In this document: positions 7,773 to 15,925 of the stretch, in pieces
Layout of the letters: the number at the start of each line of letters is the position of its first letter
Position numbering within the stretch: the first letter of the stretch is position 1
NCBI GenBank assembly: GCA_024641725.1
Contig: JAHECM010000021.1
Span: 2,199-33,202 of the forward strand
Reading direction: 5' to 3'
Origin: Limnohabitans sp.
Lineage (GTDB): Bacteria; Pseudomonadota; Gammaproteobacteria; Burkholderiales; Burkholderiaceae_C
Length of the DNA: 31,004 bases
Position numbers and translations under genes: made by a program
The notes under the pieces: model-generated
What the model was told of the DNA's origin: nothing
Database searches by the model: none
Seen by the model: only the letters and a program-made list of their open reading frames with translations

Positions 7773-9062
7773 ATGCGTGCCGCACTTTGGCTGATGGGCT
7801 TGTTTGCGCTGGCGGTGGCCGGGGCTTGGCTGGCGGGCAACAACCATGGCTCGGTGGCCTTGTTTTTGTCGCCTTACCGGGTCGATGTGTCGCTCAACCT
7901 GGTGCTGCTTTTGTTGGGCGGTTTGGTCTTTGTGCTGCTGCTGGTGCAGCGGGCGCTGTCGGCCTTGCTGTCTTTGCCGCGTGAGGCGCAACGCTGGCGC
8001 TTGCAACAAAAAGAGCGTGCCGCTCATGCGGCTTTGCTCGACGCCATGGGGCATTTCATGGCCGGTCGGTTTTTGCGGGCACGCAAAGCGGCCGAAGCGG
8101 TGTTGACCAAAGAGGACGCTTTGAGCGCCGCCGACCAAAAGCTCGGACACGCCCTGGCCTTGCGGTCTTTGGCGCATGTCATGGCCGCTGAATCGGCCCA
8201 CGCCTTGCAAGACAAGCCCTTGCGCGAAACGCATTTGGCCCAGGCCCTGAGCGAGGCCAACCGGGCCTTTGGCTCGGAGCGCCAGACATTGCTGGAGGGC
8301 ATCCAGCTGCGTGCCGCACGCTGGCTGATCGATGACCGCGACGCACCCGCCAGCTTGGAGCAACTTCGCCAATTGCCGCTGTCTGTGGGGCGGCGTACCG
8401 TGGCCATGCGCCTGCAACTCAAGGCCGCCCGTTTGGCCGGCCAAAACGCACAGGCCCTGGACACGGCCTTGCTGTTGGCCAAGCACCGCGCTTTCAGCCC
8501 CACGGCTGCGCACAGCTTGGTGCGCGGTCTGGTGCAAGAGTTGATTGCCGGCACGCACGACGACAAGGCGCTCGAAAAACTCTGGCTGTCGCTGCCTGCG
8601 GTGCAACGCGCTCAACCCGAGGTGGCCGAACTGGCGGCTTCGCGCTGGGTGCAATTGGGGGGCAGTCCGGTGCAGGCGCGCCAATGGTTGCTGCCCGTGT
8701 GGGACGCCATGCAAAGCGCCCAACCCCGTTGGGGTGATGCGCCCATGCAGCGCCTGGTGCGTGGTGTGGAGGCCACCTTGCGCGATGCGCAATCGCCCGA
8801 TGCCCGCCCTTGGCTGTCACGCATCGAGGCCGCCCAGCAAGCCCGGCCTTCTGAACCCCACCTCCAATATTTGGCTGGCATGGCCTGCTTGCGCCACCAG
8901 CTGTGGGGCAAAGCCCAGACTTTGCTGGCGCAGTCGGTCAAAGGGCTGCAAGACGCCCGCATGAAGCGCCAGGCGTGGACTGCTTTGGCCGAACTGGCTG
9001 AGCAGCGGCAAGACACCGTTGCCGCTTTGCAGGCCTGGAAGCAAGCGGCGCAGCAAGCCTGA
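7773..9062 (+). CDS. hemY: HemY-family membrane protein with TPR-like repeats
   Basis: 429 residues. Two hydrophobic segments near the N-terminus (about 4-21 and 41-59) enclose GNNHGSVALFLSPYRVDVS, the conserved HemY N-terminal signature. A long Ala/Leu/Gln-rich helical region with TPR-like character follows, for example AMGHFMAGRFLRARKAAEAVL and later LQYLAGMACLRHQLWGKAQTLL. The proteobacterial HemY meant here is unrelated to the protoporphyrinogen oxidase of Bacillus that shares the symbol. It is the last gene of the haem cluster, 6 bp after hemX, and ends 118 bp before a strong terminator. The biochemical function in the family is not settled; an assembly or scaffold role at the inner membrane is inferred. 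Confidence 0.9.
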   Translation: MRAALWLMGLFALAVAGAWLAGNNHGSVALFLSPYRVDVSLNLVLLLLGGLVFVLLLVQRALSALLSLPREAQRWRLQQKERAAHAALLDAMGHFMAGRFLRARKAAEAVLTKEDALSAADQKLGHALALRSLAHVMAAESAHALQDKPLRETHLAQALSEANRAFGSERQTLLEGIQLRAARWLIDDRDAPASLEQLRQLPLSVGRRTVAMRLQLKAARLAGQNAQALDTALLLAKHRAFSPTAAHSLVRGLVQELIAGTHDDKALEKLWLSLPAVQRAQPEVAELAASRWVQLGGSPVQARQWLLPVWDAMQSAQPRWGDAPMQRLVRGVEATLRDAQSPDARPWLSRIEAAQQARPSEPHLQYLAGMACLRHQLWGKAQTLLAQSVKGLQDARMKRQAWTALAELAEQRQDTVAALQAWKQAAQQA

Positions 9063-9180
9063 GACCGAATGACGGTGGTCAGACCCACGGCGTCCTCGCG
9101 CGTCGTGGTTGTGCATGGCGACAGGGCTTGCACTGCCTGGCCGCCTGGCCAGGTGGCTGAGAACACATTTAGACAGGCAT

Positions 9181-9213
9181 AAAAAAACCGAACCCTCAGG
9201 TCCGGTTTTTTTT
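9181..9213. terminator. Bidirectional intrinsic terminator between hemY and rne
   Basis: Arms AAAAAAACCG.ACC and GGT.CGGTTTTTTT close a CTCA loop with one internal mismatch. Because the stem is flanked by A7 on one side and T8 on the other, it works as a Rho-independent terminator in both directions, ending both the haem operon (+) and rne (-). Confidence 0.88.
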
Positions 9214-9222
9214 GTACAGCGG

Positions 9223-9248
9223 GTCAGACTGACCGCAGTCAGTCTGAC
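9223..9248. terminator. Perfect 11-bp inverted repeat just after rne
   Basis: GTCAGACTGAC (9223-9233) and GTCAGTCTGAC (9238-9248) form a perfect stem around a CGCA loop, 11 bp beyond the rne stop codon. It lacks its own T-run, but the T-flanked terminator lies 10 bp further along the rne transcript. The pair may form a tandem terminator, or this hairpin may protect the 3' end of rne mRNA. The symmetry could also be a protein-binding site. Confidence 0.6.
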
Positions 9249-9259
9249 GCCTCAGGGCA

Positions 9260-12200
9260 TCAGAACGGCAAGTTCATGTCCTTGAGGTCTTTGCGGGTTT
9301 CAACCAGCACCAGAGGGCCTTCGCTGACGACCACGGCGGCCGGGCGCTCGCGGGGCACGTGCACCGCTTTGGGTTCGGCTGCAATGGCCGCTTGCACTGC
9401 GGCGATCTTGGCCGAGTCGGAGTTGACCCATTGAAGACCGGAGCCGCTGGCGATCTGCTGGAGATTGTCCATGGGCAGCTCATAGCGGCCGACGCGGGGC
9501 ATGCCCTCAGCTGCGGCAGATGCCGCAGGCGTGGCTGCTGGTGCTGCTGCTGGCGTTTGAGCGCGGGGCGGGGCTGCAGCAGGCTGCTCGGCGGTGGGCG
9601 CTGGCTGAACCGGGGCCACTGCTGGTGCAGCAGCTGGCGCTGGAGCAGCAGTTGACGCAGCAGTTGGTGCTGCGCTGGTCAACTCAGCCTGTGGGGCTGC
9701 TTGCGCAGACTCAGGCGCAGCTGTTTGGGCGGCAGACTGGCTGGCGGCACGTTGCTCAAAGTAGGAGCGTTGTGGGCGCTCGCTGGCTTCGTCGGCATGT
9801 GACGCTGTGTGTGTCGTTGCTTGTGACACGGAGGCCGTAGAGGCGTCGCTTTGGGACTCATGGGCTTCGCCTTCAGCACGGCCTTCGCCCGAGCGTTCGC
9901 GGCGGTCACGGCCGTAGCGGTCGCGTGAGCGGCGCTCACGGCGTTCGCCGTTTTCAGGGGCGGCGTTGGCGTCTTGGCCCACAGCAGCTGCGTTGTCCTG
10001 GCCATCCACGGGGGCGAGGTTGGCGCTCAAGTCGGCGTTGTCGCCCTGGTTGGGTGCGCGTTGCTCTTGGCGGCGCTCACCACGTTCACCACGTTCACGG
10101 CGTCCACCTTCAGCGCGCTCACCGCGTTCACGGCGACCCCCTTCGCTGCGCTCGCCACGTTCACCACGGGCGGGGCGCTCGGTGCGGGTGTCGGTGCCTT
10201 CACCAGTGTTTTCTGGGTTGGGCAGCGATTCGCGGGGCTCGCCGCGTTCACGCCGACCGCCACGTTCGCCACGCTCCCCACGTTCTTGGCGGGGAGGGCG
10301 CTGTTCGCCTTCCACTTTGTCGCCACGGCCTTCGCCTGCTGGGCGGCGGCCACCACGGCCTTCGCCAGATGCGCCTTCCACGCGTTCGGCGCGCTCGCCG
10401 CCACGGCCACCACGGCGGCCATCGCGGCCACCTTCTCGACTGCCTTCTCGACTGCCTTCTCGACTGCCTTCTCGGCCCCCATCACGACCACCATCGCGGC
10501 GGCCATTTCGGGCTTCGCGCGGCTTTTCTTCTTTTTTGTCCGTCACCGCCGGCGCAGCGGCGTCGCCGCCACCGAACAGGTTTTTGATCCAGCCAAAGAA
10601 ACCACCGCTGGCGGCAGGCGCAGCGGCCACCGCAGGCTTGGCCTTGGCCGCAGCGGGTGCGGGTTCTGGCTTGGGCGGAGCAATCGGCGCAGGCGCATCG
10701 GGGAGCACACCCTTGATGACGGGAGTTTGCTTATTGGTCGGCTCTTGCGAGCGGCGCGTCACGGTGGTCGCATCCTCCACGACCTCGGCCATGTTGTAGC
10801 TCGCTTCAATGCGGTCCAGACGCGGGTCGTCGTGCTTCAAGCGCTCGAGCTTGTAGTGCGGGGTTTCCAAAGATTTGTTGGGCACCAGCAGCACGTTGAT
10901 GCGTTGTTGCAACTCGATCTTGGCGATCTCGGGACGCTTTTCGTTCAGCAAGAAAGAAGCCACTTCGACCGGCACTTGCGCGTACACAGCGGCGGTGTTG
11001 TCCTTCATGGATTCTTCTTGGATGATGCGCAAAATTTGCAGCGCCGAGCTTTCGGTGTCGCGGATGTGGCCCGCGCCGCCGCAACGTGGGCAGGGGATGG
11101 ACGCACCTTCAGACAGGGCAGGCTTCAAGCGTTGGCGGCTCATTTCCATGAGGCCAAACTTGCTGATGGTGCCGAACTGCACGCGGGCACGGTCTTGGCG
11201 CAGCGCGTCGCGCAGGCGGTTCTCGACCTCGCGGCGGTTCTTGCTTTCTTCCATGTCGATGAAGTCGATGACGATCAGGCCGCCCAGATCGCGCAGGCGC
11301 ATCTGGCGGGCCACTTCGTCAGCGGCTTCGAGGTTGGTGCGGGTGGCGGTTTCTTCGATGTCGCCGCCCTTGATGGCGCGGGCCGAGTTCACGTCCACCG
11401 ACACCAAGGCTTCGGTGTGGTCGATCACGATGGCGCCGCCCGAAGGCAGTTGCACGGTGCGGGCATAGGCCGACTCGATCTGGTGCTCGATCTGGAAGCG
11501 GCTGAACAGCGGTGCATCGTCGCGGTAGCGCTTCACGCGGGGGGCGAACTCGGGCATCACGTGGCTCATGAACTGCTGAGCCTGGTCGTAGATGTCGTCG
11601 GTGTCGATCAGGATGTCGCCGATGTCGTTGTTGAAATAGTCACGAATCGCGCGGATCACCAGCGACGACTCTTGGTAAATCAAGAAAGCGCCTTTGCCTT
11701 GTGTGGCGCCGTCAATCGCGGTCCACAGCTTGAGCAGGTAGTTCAGGTCCCACTGCAGCTCGGGCGCAGAGCGGCCAATGCCTGCGGTGCGCGCGATGAT
11801 GGACATGCCCTTGGGGTAGTCCAGCTGGTCCATCGCCTCTTTGAGCTCAGCGCGGTCGTCGCCCTCGATGCGGCGGCTGACGCCACCGCCACGGGGGTTG
11901 TTGGGCATCAGCACCACATAACGGCCAGCCAGGCTGACGAAGGTGGTGAGGGCCGCACCTTTGTTGCCGCGCTCTTCTTTTTCGACCTGCACCAAGAGGG
12001 ACTGGCCTTCTTTGATGACGTCTTGGATGCGCGCTTGGCTGACGGACACGCCTTCAGCAAAGTATTGGCGCGAGATTTCTTTGAAGGGCAAAAAGCCGTG
12101 ACGGTCTTCGCCGTAGTCCACAAAGCAAGCTTCGAGCGAGGGCTCGACGCGGGTCACAACGGCTTTGTAAATGTTGCCCTTGCGTTGCTCGCGGCCTTCA

Positions 12201-12292
12201 ATTTCGATTTCGTAGTCGAGGAGTTTTTGTCCATCGACGATGGCCAGGCGGCGCTCTTCAGCTTGCGTGGCGTTGATCAGCATCCGTTTCAT
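9260..12292 (-). CDS. rne: Ribonuclease E
   Basis: A 1010-residue endoribonuclease that starts mRNA decay and processes rRNA and tRNA, acting as a tetramer and degradosome scaffold. The N-terminal catalytic half shows MKRMLINATQ, an S1 RNA-binding domain (about 35-125), the DNase-I-like acidic sites in VSVDVNSA and GGLIVIDFIDME, and the zinc link CPRCGGAG with Cys at about 401 and 404. From about residue 589 to 745 the protein becomes an Arg/Gly/Glu-rich low-complexity tail with tandem repeats such as SREG and RGERGERGG, then an Ala/Pro-rich stretch. The last 80 residues are an ordered-looking block ending DLKDMNLPF that I recognise from beta-proteobacterial RNase E. The tail is probably disordered and binds RNA and partner proteins. 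A hairpin-rich upstream region suggests autoregulation. Confidence 0.97.
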   Translation of the reverse strand: MKRMLINATQAEERRLAIVDGQKLLDYEIEIEGREQRKGNIYKAVVTRVEPSLEACFVDYGEDRHGFLPFKEISRQYFAEGVSVSQARIQDVIKEGQSLLVQVEKEERGNKGAALTTFVSLAGRYVVLMPNNPRGGGVSRRIEGDDRAELKEAMDQLDYPKGMSIIARTAGIGRSAPELQWDLNYLLKLWTAIDGATQGKGAFLIYQESSLVIRAIRDYFNNDIGDILIDTDDIYDQAQQFMSHVMPEFAPRVKRYRDDAPLFSRFQIEHQIESAYARTVQLPSGGAIVIDHTEALVSVDVNSARAIKGGDIEETATRTNLEAADEVARQMRLRDLGGLIVIDFIDMEESKNRREVENRLRDALRQDRARVQFGTISKFGLMEMSRQRLKPALSEGASIPCPRCGGAGHIRDTESSALQILRIIQEESMKDNTAAVYAQVPVEVASFLLNEKRPEIAKIELQQRINVLLVPNKSLETPHYKLERLKHDDPRLDRIEASYNMAEVVEDATTVTRRSQEPTNKQTPVIKGVLPDAPAPIAPPKPEPAPAAAKAKPAVAAAPAASGGFFGWIKNLFGGGDAAAPAVTDKKEEKPREARNGRRDGGRDGGREGSREGSREGSREGGRDGRRGGRGGERAERVEGASGEGRGGRRPAGEGRGDKVEGEQRPPRQERGERGERGGRRERGEPRESLPNPENTGEGTDTRTERPARGERGERSEGGRRERGERAEGGRRERGERGERRQEQRAPNQGDNADLSANLAPVDGQDNAAAVGQDANAAPENGERRERRSRDRYGRDRRERSGEGRAEGEAHESQSDASTASVSQATTHTASHADEASERPQRSYFEQRAASQSAAQTAAPESAQAAPQAELTSAAPTAASTAAPAPAAAPAVAPVQPAPTAEQPAAAPPRAQTPAAAPAATPAASAAAEGMPRVGRYELPMDNLQQIASGSGLQWVNSDSAKIAAVQAAIAAEPKAVHVPRERPAAVVVSEGPLVLVETRKDLKDMNLPF
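10431..10475 (-). repeat. 12-bp tandem repeats encoding SREG units in the RNase E tail
   Basis: The unit CCTTCTCGACTG (plus-strand sense) occurs three times in a row (10431-10466), followed by a partial copy. On the coding strand this gives three Ser-Arg-Glu-Gly units. Looser GGR/RRERGER repeats fill about 10075-10300. A 12-bp unit keeps the frame whatever the copy number, so this is a likely site of length variation between strains. Confidence 0.85.
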
Positions 12293-12888
12293 GATGCGTT
12301 CCTTTTTTATCAGTGTCGGCCATGCAGGGCAGTCTCAGACTGCGCGCGCACGGCACGGTTAACAACCGACCCATGACGGGTCCACGTTGCCACAAGCTGA
12401 CACCAAGAAACGAAGGGAATTGCCGTAGGCGAACGCCACTCAGCAGAGCAAAGGCTCTGGAATGGGGTTCAGGGCGCGTGGATGGGGCGAGCTCAGGGGG
12501 GTGTTCAGGTGTGTCCACTGCCGCAGGCGTTCTGCGGTGTCCAGGACAGGTTCGGCAACGCAGGGCATGACGTGCGCCAGCGTTGGCTTGGTAAGCCACG
12601 TCAGCCAGGTCAGCAAGGTTCCAAACAACACAACCATCTCGCTTTGATCCGTTCAGCAGCCCATTCGGAGGGAAGAAGCTGCTGAACTTGGGTATTCCGT
12701 ATCGGTGTTTCAGGGTGTCGGCCCATCCTCCGGGGTGCTTGGCCACTGTGGGCTCGGGGCCTTCAGTTTGCCAATCGTGCCGGGGGGCGGCATCGACCTT
12801 CTGGCGAGGCTTGCCGTGGTGGGTGGACTAAACTCCTGTCCTCAGGAATTCATTTCCATTCAAATCAACCACTTACAGCCAAAAGCCA
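12293..12888. promoter_or_regulatory. 596-bp divergent region with hairpin-rich rne leader and rluC upstream sequence
   Basis: No credible gene fills this stretch. It contains several perfect stems. CCGCAG/CTGCGG (12521-12537) has a GCGTT loop. TGACGTG (12568-12574) pairs with CACGTCA (12597-12603) and encloses the alternative hairpins GCCA/TGGC (12576-12587) and GGCTT/AAGCC (12585-12597). GTTCAGCAGC/GCTGCTGAAC lies at 12651-12687. In E. coli a long rne 5' UTR with hairpins lets RNase E cleave and limit its own mRNA, and the same logic is plausible here. I could not place a convincing sigma-70 promoter for either gene. Near rluC, TAAACT (12829-12834) could be a -10 but has no well-spaced -35. 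Confidence 0.5.
12651..12687. other. Perfect 10-bp stem with 17-nt loop in the rne/rluC intergenic region
   Basis: GTTCAGCAGC (12651-12660) and GCTGCTGAAC (12678-12687) are exact reverse complements. The loop holds a purine-rich GGAGGGAAGAA on the plus strand, which reads as a CU-rich loop in an rne transcript. It has no T-run, so it is not a terminator. It is a candidate element of the rne leader or a binding site. If the rne transcript starts closer to the gene, the hairpin is not part of the leader. Confidence 0.6.
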
Positions 12889-13884
12889 GTGAATCACATT
12901 ATAGGGGCCAAGTCGGGTGTTTCTGCGCCCGCAGTCAAATGGCTGGTCGTGGACGAGGATTCAGCCGGACAGCGCTTGGACAACTTTTTGATGCGCCACC
13001 TCAAGGGGGTGCCCAAAACCCATGTTTACCGGATCATCCGCAGTGGCGAGGTGCGCATCAACAAAGGTCGATGCAGCGCGGACAGCCGGGTCGAGGCGGG
13101 CGACGAAGTGCGGCTGCCCCCGGTGCGCATTTCAGACAAAGTGGCTGAAAAAGCCGCCAAACCGGCTCCGAGCCGGGAGTTTCCACTACTTCTGGAAGAC
13201 GAGAGTTTGCTGGCCATCGACAAGCCCGCCGGCGTGGCGGTGCATGGCGGCTCGGGTGTGAGTTTTGGCGTGATCGAGCAGCTGCGCCAGGCCCGACCCC
13301 AGGCCAAACTGCTGGAACTGGTGCACCGGCTGGACCGGGACACCAGCGGCATTTTGCTGGTGGCCAAAAAGCGCAGCGCCCTTAAACACCTGCAAGACCA
13401 GTTTAGAGAACGCGAGACGGGCAAGACTTATCTGGCACTGGTGCAGGGCGAATGGCCCGACAAGCTCAAAGTGATTGACCAGCCTTTGCACAAATTCCTG
13501 TTGCCCGGCAAAGAGGGTGTCGAAGGTGAGCGGCGGGTCAAAGTGACCACGCCCGAAGACCCGAACGGCATGCGTTCCATCACGCTGGTCAAGGTGTCCG
13601 AACGCCTGGCGGGGGCCACCTTGCTCGAAGTCACCATCAAGACGGGGCGCACGCACCAGATCAGGGTGCATTTGGCGAGCAACGGGCACCCGATTGCCGG
13701 GGACGACAAATACGGCGACTTTGAATGGAACAAAAACCTGCAAAAACAAGGTTTCAAACGCATGTTCTTGCATGCCTGGCGTTTACAGTTCAACCACCCG
13801 GTGTCGGCCGAGCGCGTGGCGCTGCAGGCCCCATTGCCACCGGAACTCCAGCAGCACATTGACCAAATTCGCCCCCATGTCTGA
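12889..13884 (+). CDS. rluC: 23S rRNA pseudouridine synthase RluC/RluD family
   Basis: 331 residues. An N-terminal S4 RNA-binding domain (about 17-80: AGQRLDNFLMRHL, HVYRIIRSGEVRINKGR) is followed by the catalytic pseudouridine synthase domain with HRLDRDTSG, whose Asp (about 149) attacks the uridine, and the later GRTHQIRVHLASNGHPIAGDDKYG motif. Position opposite rne matches E. coli and many proteobacteria, where this gene is rluC, modifying U955, U2504 and U2580 of 23S rRNA. The GTG start at 12889 lacks a clear Shine-Dalgarno site. The 3' end overlaps the following phosphatase gene by 8 bp, placing it at the head of a four-gene operon. Confidence 0.93.
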   Translation: MNHIIGAKSGVSAPAVKWLVVDEDSAGQRLDNFLMRHLKGVPKTHVYRIIRSGEVRINKGRCSADSRVEAGDEVRLPPVRISDKVAEKAAKPAPSREFPLLLEDESLLAIDKPAGVAVHGGSGVSFGVIEQLRQARPQAKLLELVHRLDRDTSGILLVAKKRSALKHLQDQFRERETGKTYLALVQGEWPDKLKVIDQPLHKFLLPGKEGVEGERRVKVTTPEDPNGMRSITLVKVSERLAGATLLEVTIKTGRTHQIRVHLASNGHPIAGDDKYGDFEWNKNLQKQGFKRMFLHAWRLQFNHPVSAERVALQAPLPPELQQHIDQIRPHV

Positions 13885-14545
13885 TTTTCGCCCCCGCCAG
13901 TTTGACCTGATCGCCTTCGATTGGGACGGCACCTTGTTCGATTCGACCGCCATCATCACCCGCTGCATCCAATTGGCCACGGTCGATGTGGGGGGCGCCA
14001 TGCCCAGCCGCGAAGCCGCTTCTTATGTGATTGGCATGGCCCTGATGCCTGCGCTGGCCCATGCCGCGCCCGATGTGCCGCCTGAAAAGTACCCCGAGTT
14101 GGGGGTGCGTTACCAGCACCATTACCTCAAGCACCAAAACGACATCAGCCTGTTTGAAGGCGTTTTGCCCTTGTTGGCCGACCTGAAGGCACGCCACCAT
14201 TGGGTGACGGTGGCCACTGGCAAAAGCCGTCGGGGTCTGGACGAGACTTTGCAGGCTGTGGAGCTGCGCCATGTGTTCGATGGTTCACGCACGGCTGACG
14301 AAACCGCTGGCAAGCCCCATCCGCGCATGCTGCACGAGTTGATGCGTGAATTTGGCGTCGAGCCTGAGCGTACGTTGATGATTGGCGACACCACCCACGA
14401 TTTGCAAATGGCCTTGAACGCCGGTTGTGCCAGCGTGGGGGTGAGTTATGGCGCGCACGAGCCCACTGCCTTTGCGGCGCTGCAGCCGCGCCATGTGGCG
14501 CACTCTGTGGCCGACTTGCACGACTGGCTGCTGCAGCACGCTTGA
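13877..14545 (+). CDS. HAD-superfamily phosphatase (phosphoglycolate-phosphatase-like)
   Basis: 222 residues with the four HAD motifs. Motif I is FDWDGTLFDS, with the nucleophile Asp at about 15 and acid/base Asp at 17. Motif II is VTVATGKSRRG, motif III is the Lys in AGKPHPRML, and motif IV is GDTTHDLQMALNAG. A helical cap lies between motifs I and II, as in the HAD-IA group that includes Gph. The ATG at 13877 lies inside the last codons of rluC (8 bp overlap), so the two are translationally coupled; this pairing recurs in beta-proteobacteria. The true substrate cannot be read from the sequence: phosphoglycolate, another small phosphomonoester or a nucleotide are all possible. Confidence 0.9.
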   Translation: MSDFRPRQFDLIAFDWDGTLFDSTAIITRCIQLATVDVGGAMPSREAASYVIGMALMPALAHAAPDVPPEKYPELGVRYQHHYLKHQNDISLFEGVLPLLADLKARHHWVTVATGKSRRGLDETLQAVELRHVFDGSRTADETAGKPHPRMLHELMREFGVEPERTLMIGDTTHDLQMALNAGCASVGVSYGAHEPTAFAALQPRHVAHSVADLHDWLLQHA

Positions 14546-14561
14546 AGCAGGGAGTTGCCGC

Positions 14562-14927
14562 GTGGAGCCACTGATTCCTTTGTGTCGCAGCGCCGATCTG
14601 GTCGATTCTGGCTTGGCTGTGCCCTTTGATGTGGTGTATGCCGGACAGACTTGCCGTGCGTTTGCCATCCGCTTTCAGGGGCAGCCCTACGCGTATGTGA
14701 ACCGCTGCAGCCATGTGGCGATGGAGCTGGACTACCAGCCTGACCGCTTTTTTGACGCGACGGGCCTTTGGCTGGTGTGCGCCACCCACGGCGCGACTTT
14801 TCGCCCCGATACGGGCGCCTGTGTGGGCGGCCCCGGTCGAGGCGGTTTGATCAAAATTGACCTGAGCGAGCACGGGGGAGTGGTGCACTGGCATACTGCC
14901 TACGACCTGAAACCCTTTGAATTTTGA
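14562..14927 (+). CDS. Small Rieske [2Fe-2S] ferredoxin-like protein
   Basis: 121 residues forming a single Rieske domain. The cluster ligands are visible as CSH (Cys49, His51) and CATH (Cys73, His76), separated by 21 residues and followed by GATFRPDTGACVGGP, the usual third loop. The GTG at 14562 is chosen because AGGGAG lies 7 bp upstream and directly follows the phosphatase stop. No membrane segment or oxygenase catalytic domain is attached, so it is a free electron-carrier type of Rieske protein or a small accessory. Its stop codon sits 2 bp before the ATG of the S49 peptidase gene. The redox partner is not apparent among the neighbours. Confidence 0.88.
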   Translation: MEPLIPLCRSADLVDSGLAVPFDVVYAGQTCRAFAIRFQGQPYAYVNRCSHVAMELDYQPDRFFDATGLWLVCATHGATFRPDTGACVGGPGRGGLIKIDLSEHGGVVHWHTAYDLKPFEF

Positions 14928-14929
14928 GC

Positions 14930-15913
14930 ATGCAAGACACACAGAACCCAGAGGCCCTTCAGCCCACGCCCGAGCCCGCCCTTGCACAGACGCAAGCAGC
15001 CCAAACCGTTCTTGAACAACTGGCGTTTGCCAACTTGAAGGAGCAGCAAACCGCACGCCGCTGGAAAAACGGGTTTCGCCTGGCTTGGCTGGTGTTTCTG
15101 GTGGTGGTCTTTGGGATCTTGTTCAGCCGCAATGCACCCACGGCCGACCTCAGCGAGCCGCACACCGCCATGGTGTCGATCAAAGGTGAAATCGGCTCGG
15201 AGGGCGAGGGCAGCGCCGAAAACGTCATGTCCGCCATGCGCGCGGCGCTCGAAGACTCGGGCTCGCAAGCGCTGGTCTTGCTCATCAACTCGCCGGGCGG
15301 CAGCCCAGTGCAGGCGGGTTTGATCAACGACGAAATCCTGCGCCTCAAAAAGTTGCACAACAAACCCATCTATGCCGTGGTCGAGGAGTCTTGTGCTTCG
15401 GCGGCTTATTACATCGCGGCGGCAGCGGACAATATTTATGTCGACAAAGCCAGCATCGTGGGCAGCATCGGTGTGTTGATGGACGGCTTTGGGTTCACGG
15501 GCTTGATGGACAAGCTGGGCGTCGAGCGCCGATTGATGACGGCGGGTGAAAACAAGGGTTTCATGGACCCGTTCAGCCCCCAAACTGACGCCCAGCGCAA
15601 GCACGCACAGGCCATGCTCAATCAAATCCACCAGCAGTTCATTGCCGTGGTCAAGCAAGGCCGGGGTGATCGTTTGAAGGAAACGCCCGACATGTTCTCG
15701 GGCTTGTTTTGGACCGGCCAGCAAGCGGTAGACATGGGATTGGCCGACGCTCTGGGCAGCTTGGACAGCGTCGCCCGCGACGTGGTCAAGGCCGAAGATG
15801 TGGTTGATTACACCCGCCGCGAAAACGTGGCCGAACGCCTGGTCAAGCGCTTTGGCGCTGCCCTGGGCGAGGGCGCTGTGCAGGCCATGCGCCGCGTGCC
15901 TGGCCTGCGCTGA
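14930..15913 (+). CDS. sppA: S49-family signal peptide peptidase (SppA-like)
   Basis: 327 residues. A cytoplasmic Gln/Pro-rich N-terminus of about 45 residues is followed by one transmembrane helix (about 49-65, LAWLVFLVVVFGILF) and a periplasmic protease domain. The Ser/Lys dyad of short SppA enzymes is visible: Ser157 in CASAAYYIAAAADN and Lys209 in GENKGFMDPF, with the typical LINSPGGSP oxyanion region before them. Family members degrade cleaved signal peptides and other membrane-bound fragments. The single-domain length fits the half-size SppA of most bacteria rather than the tandem E. coli SppA. The ATG at 14930 is preferred over a TTG at 14924 that would overlap the Rieske stop. It is the last gene of the rluC operon and ends 12 bp from a convergent gene. 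Confidence 0.92.
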   Translation: MQDTQNPEALQPTPEPALAQTQAAQTVLEQLAFANLKEQQTARRWKNGFRLAWLVFLVVVFGILFSRNAPTADLSEPHTAMVSIKGEIGSEGEGSAENVMSAMRAALEDSGSQALVLLINSPGGSPVQAGLINDEILRLKKLHNKPIYAVVEESCASAAYYIAAAADNIYVDKASIVGSIGVLMDGFGFTGLMDKLGVERRLMTAGENKGFMDPFSPQTDAQRKHAQAMLNQIHQQFIAVVKQGRGDRLKETPDMFSGLFWTGQQAVDMGLADALGSLDSVARDVVKAEDVVDYTRRENVAERLVKRFGAALGEGAVQAMRRVPGLR

Positions 15914-15925
15914 TCCTGCGGGGTC

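Noticed and set aside
6771..8792. A 673-codon minus-strand frame across hemX and hemY
   Set aside because: It runs through two well-supported genes and gives a Gln/Arg/His-rich sequence without motifs; a shadow.
9069..9182. A 37-codon frame after hemY
   Set aside because: No ribosome binding site and no similarity. It contains the palindrome CCTGGCCAGG and runs into the terminator.
9974..12376. An 800-codon open frame on the plus strand, antisense to rne
   Set aside because: It mirrors rne, whose strong GC codon bias removes stops on the opposite strand. The translation is low-complexity (Ala/Thr/Phe runs) with no recognisable domain, while rne is unmistakable.
12705..13148. A 147-codon frame overlapping the start of rluC
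   Set aside because: It overlaps the clear S4 domain of rluC in another frame, and its upstream part has no recognisable features.
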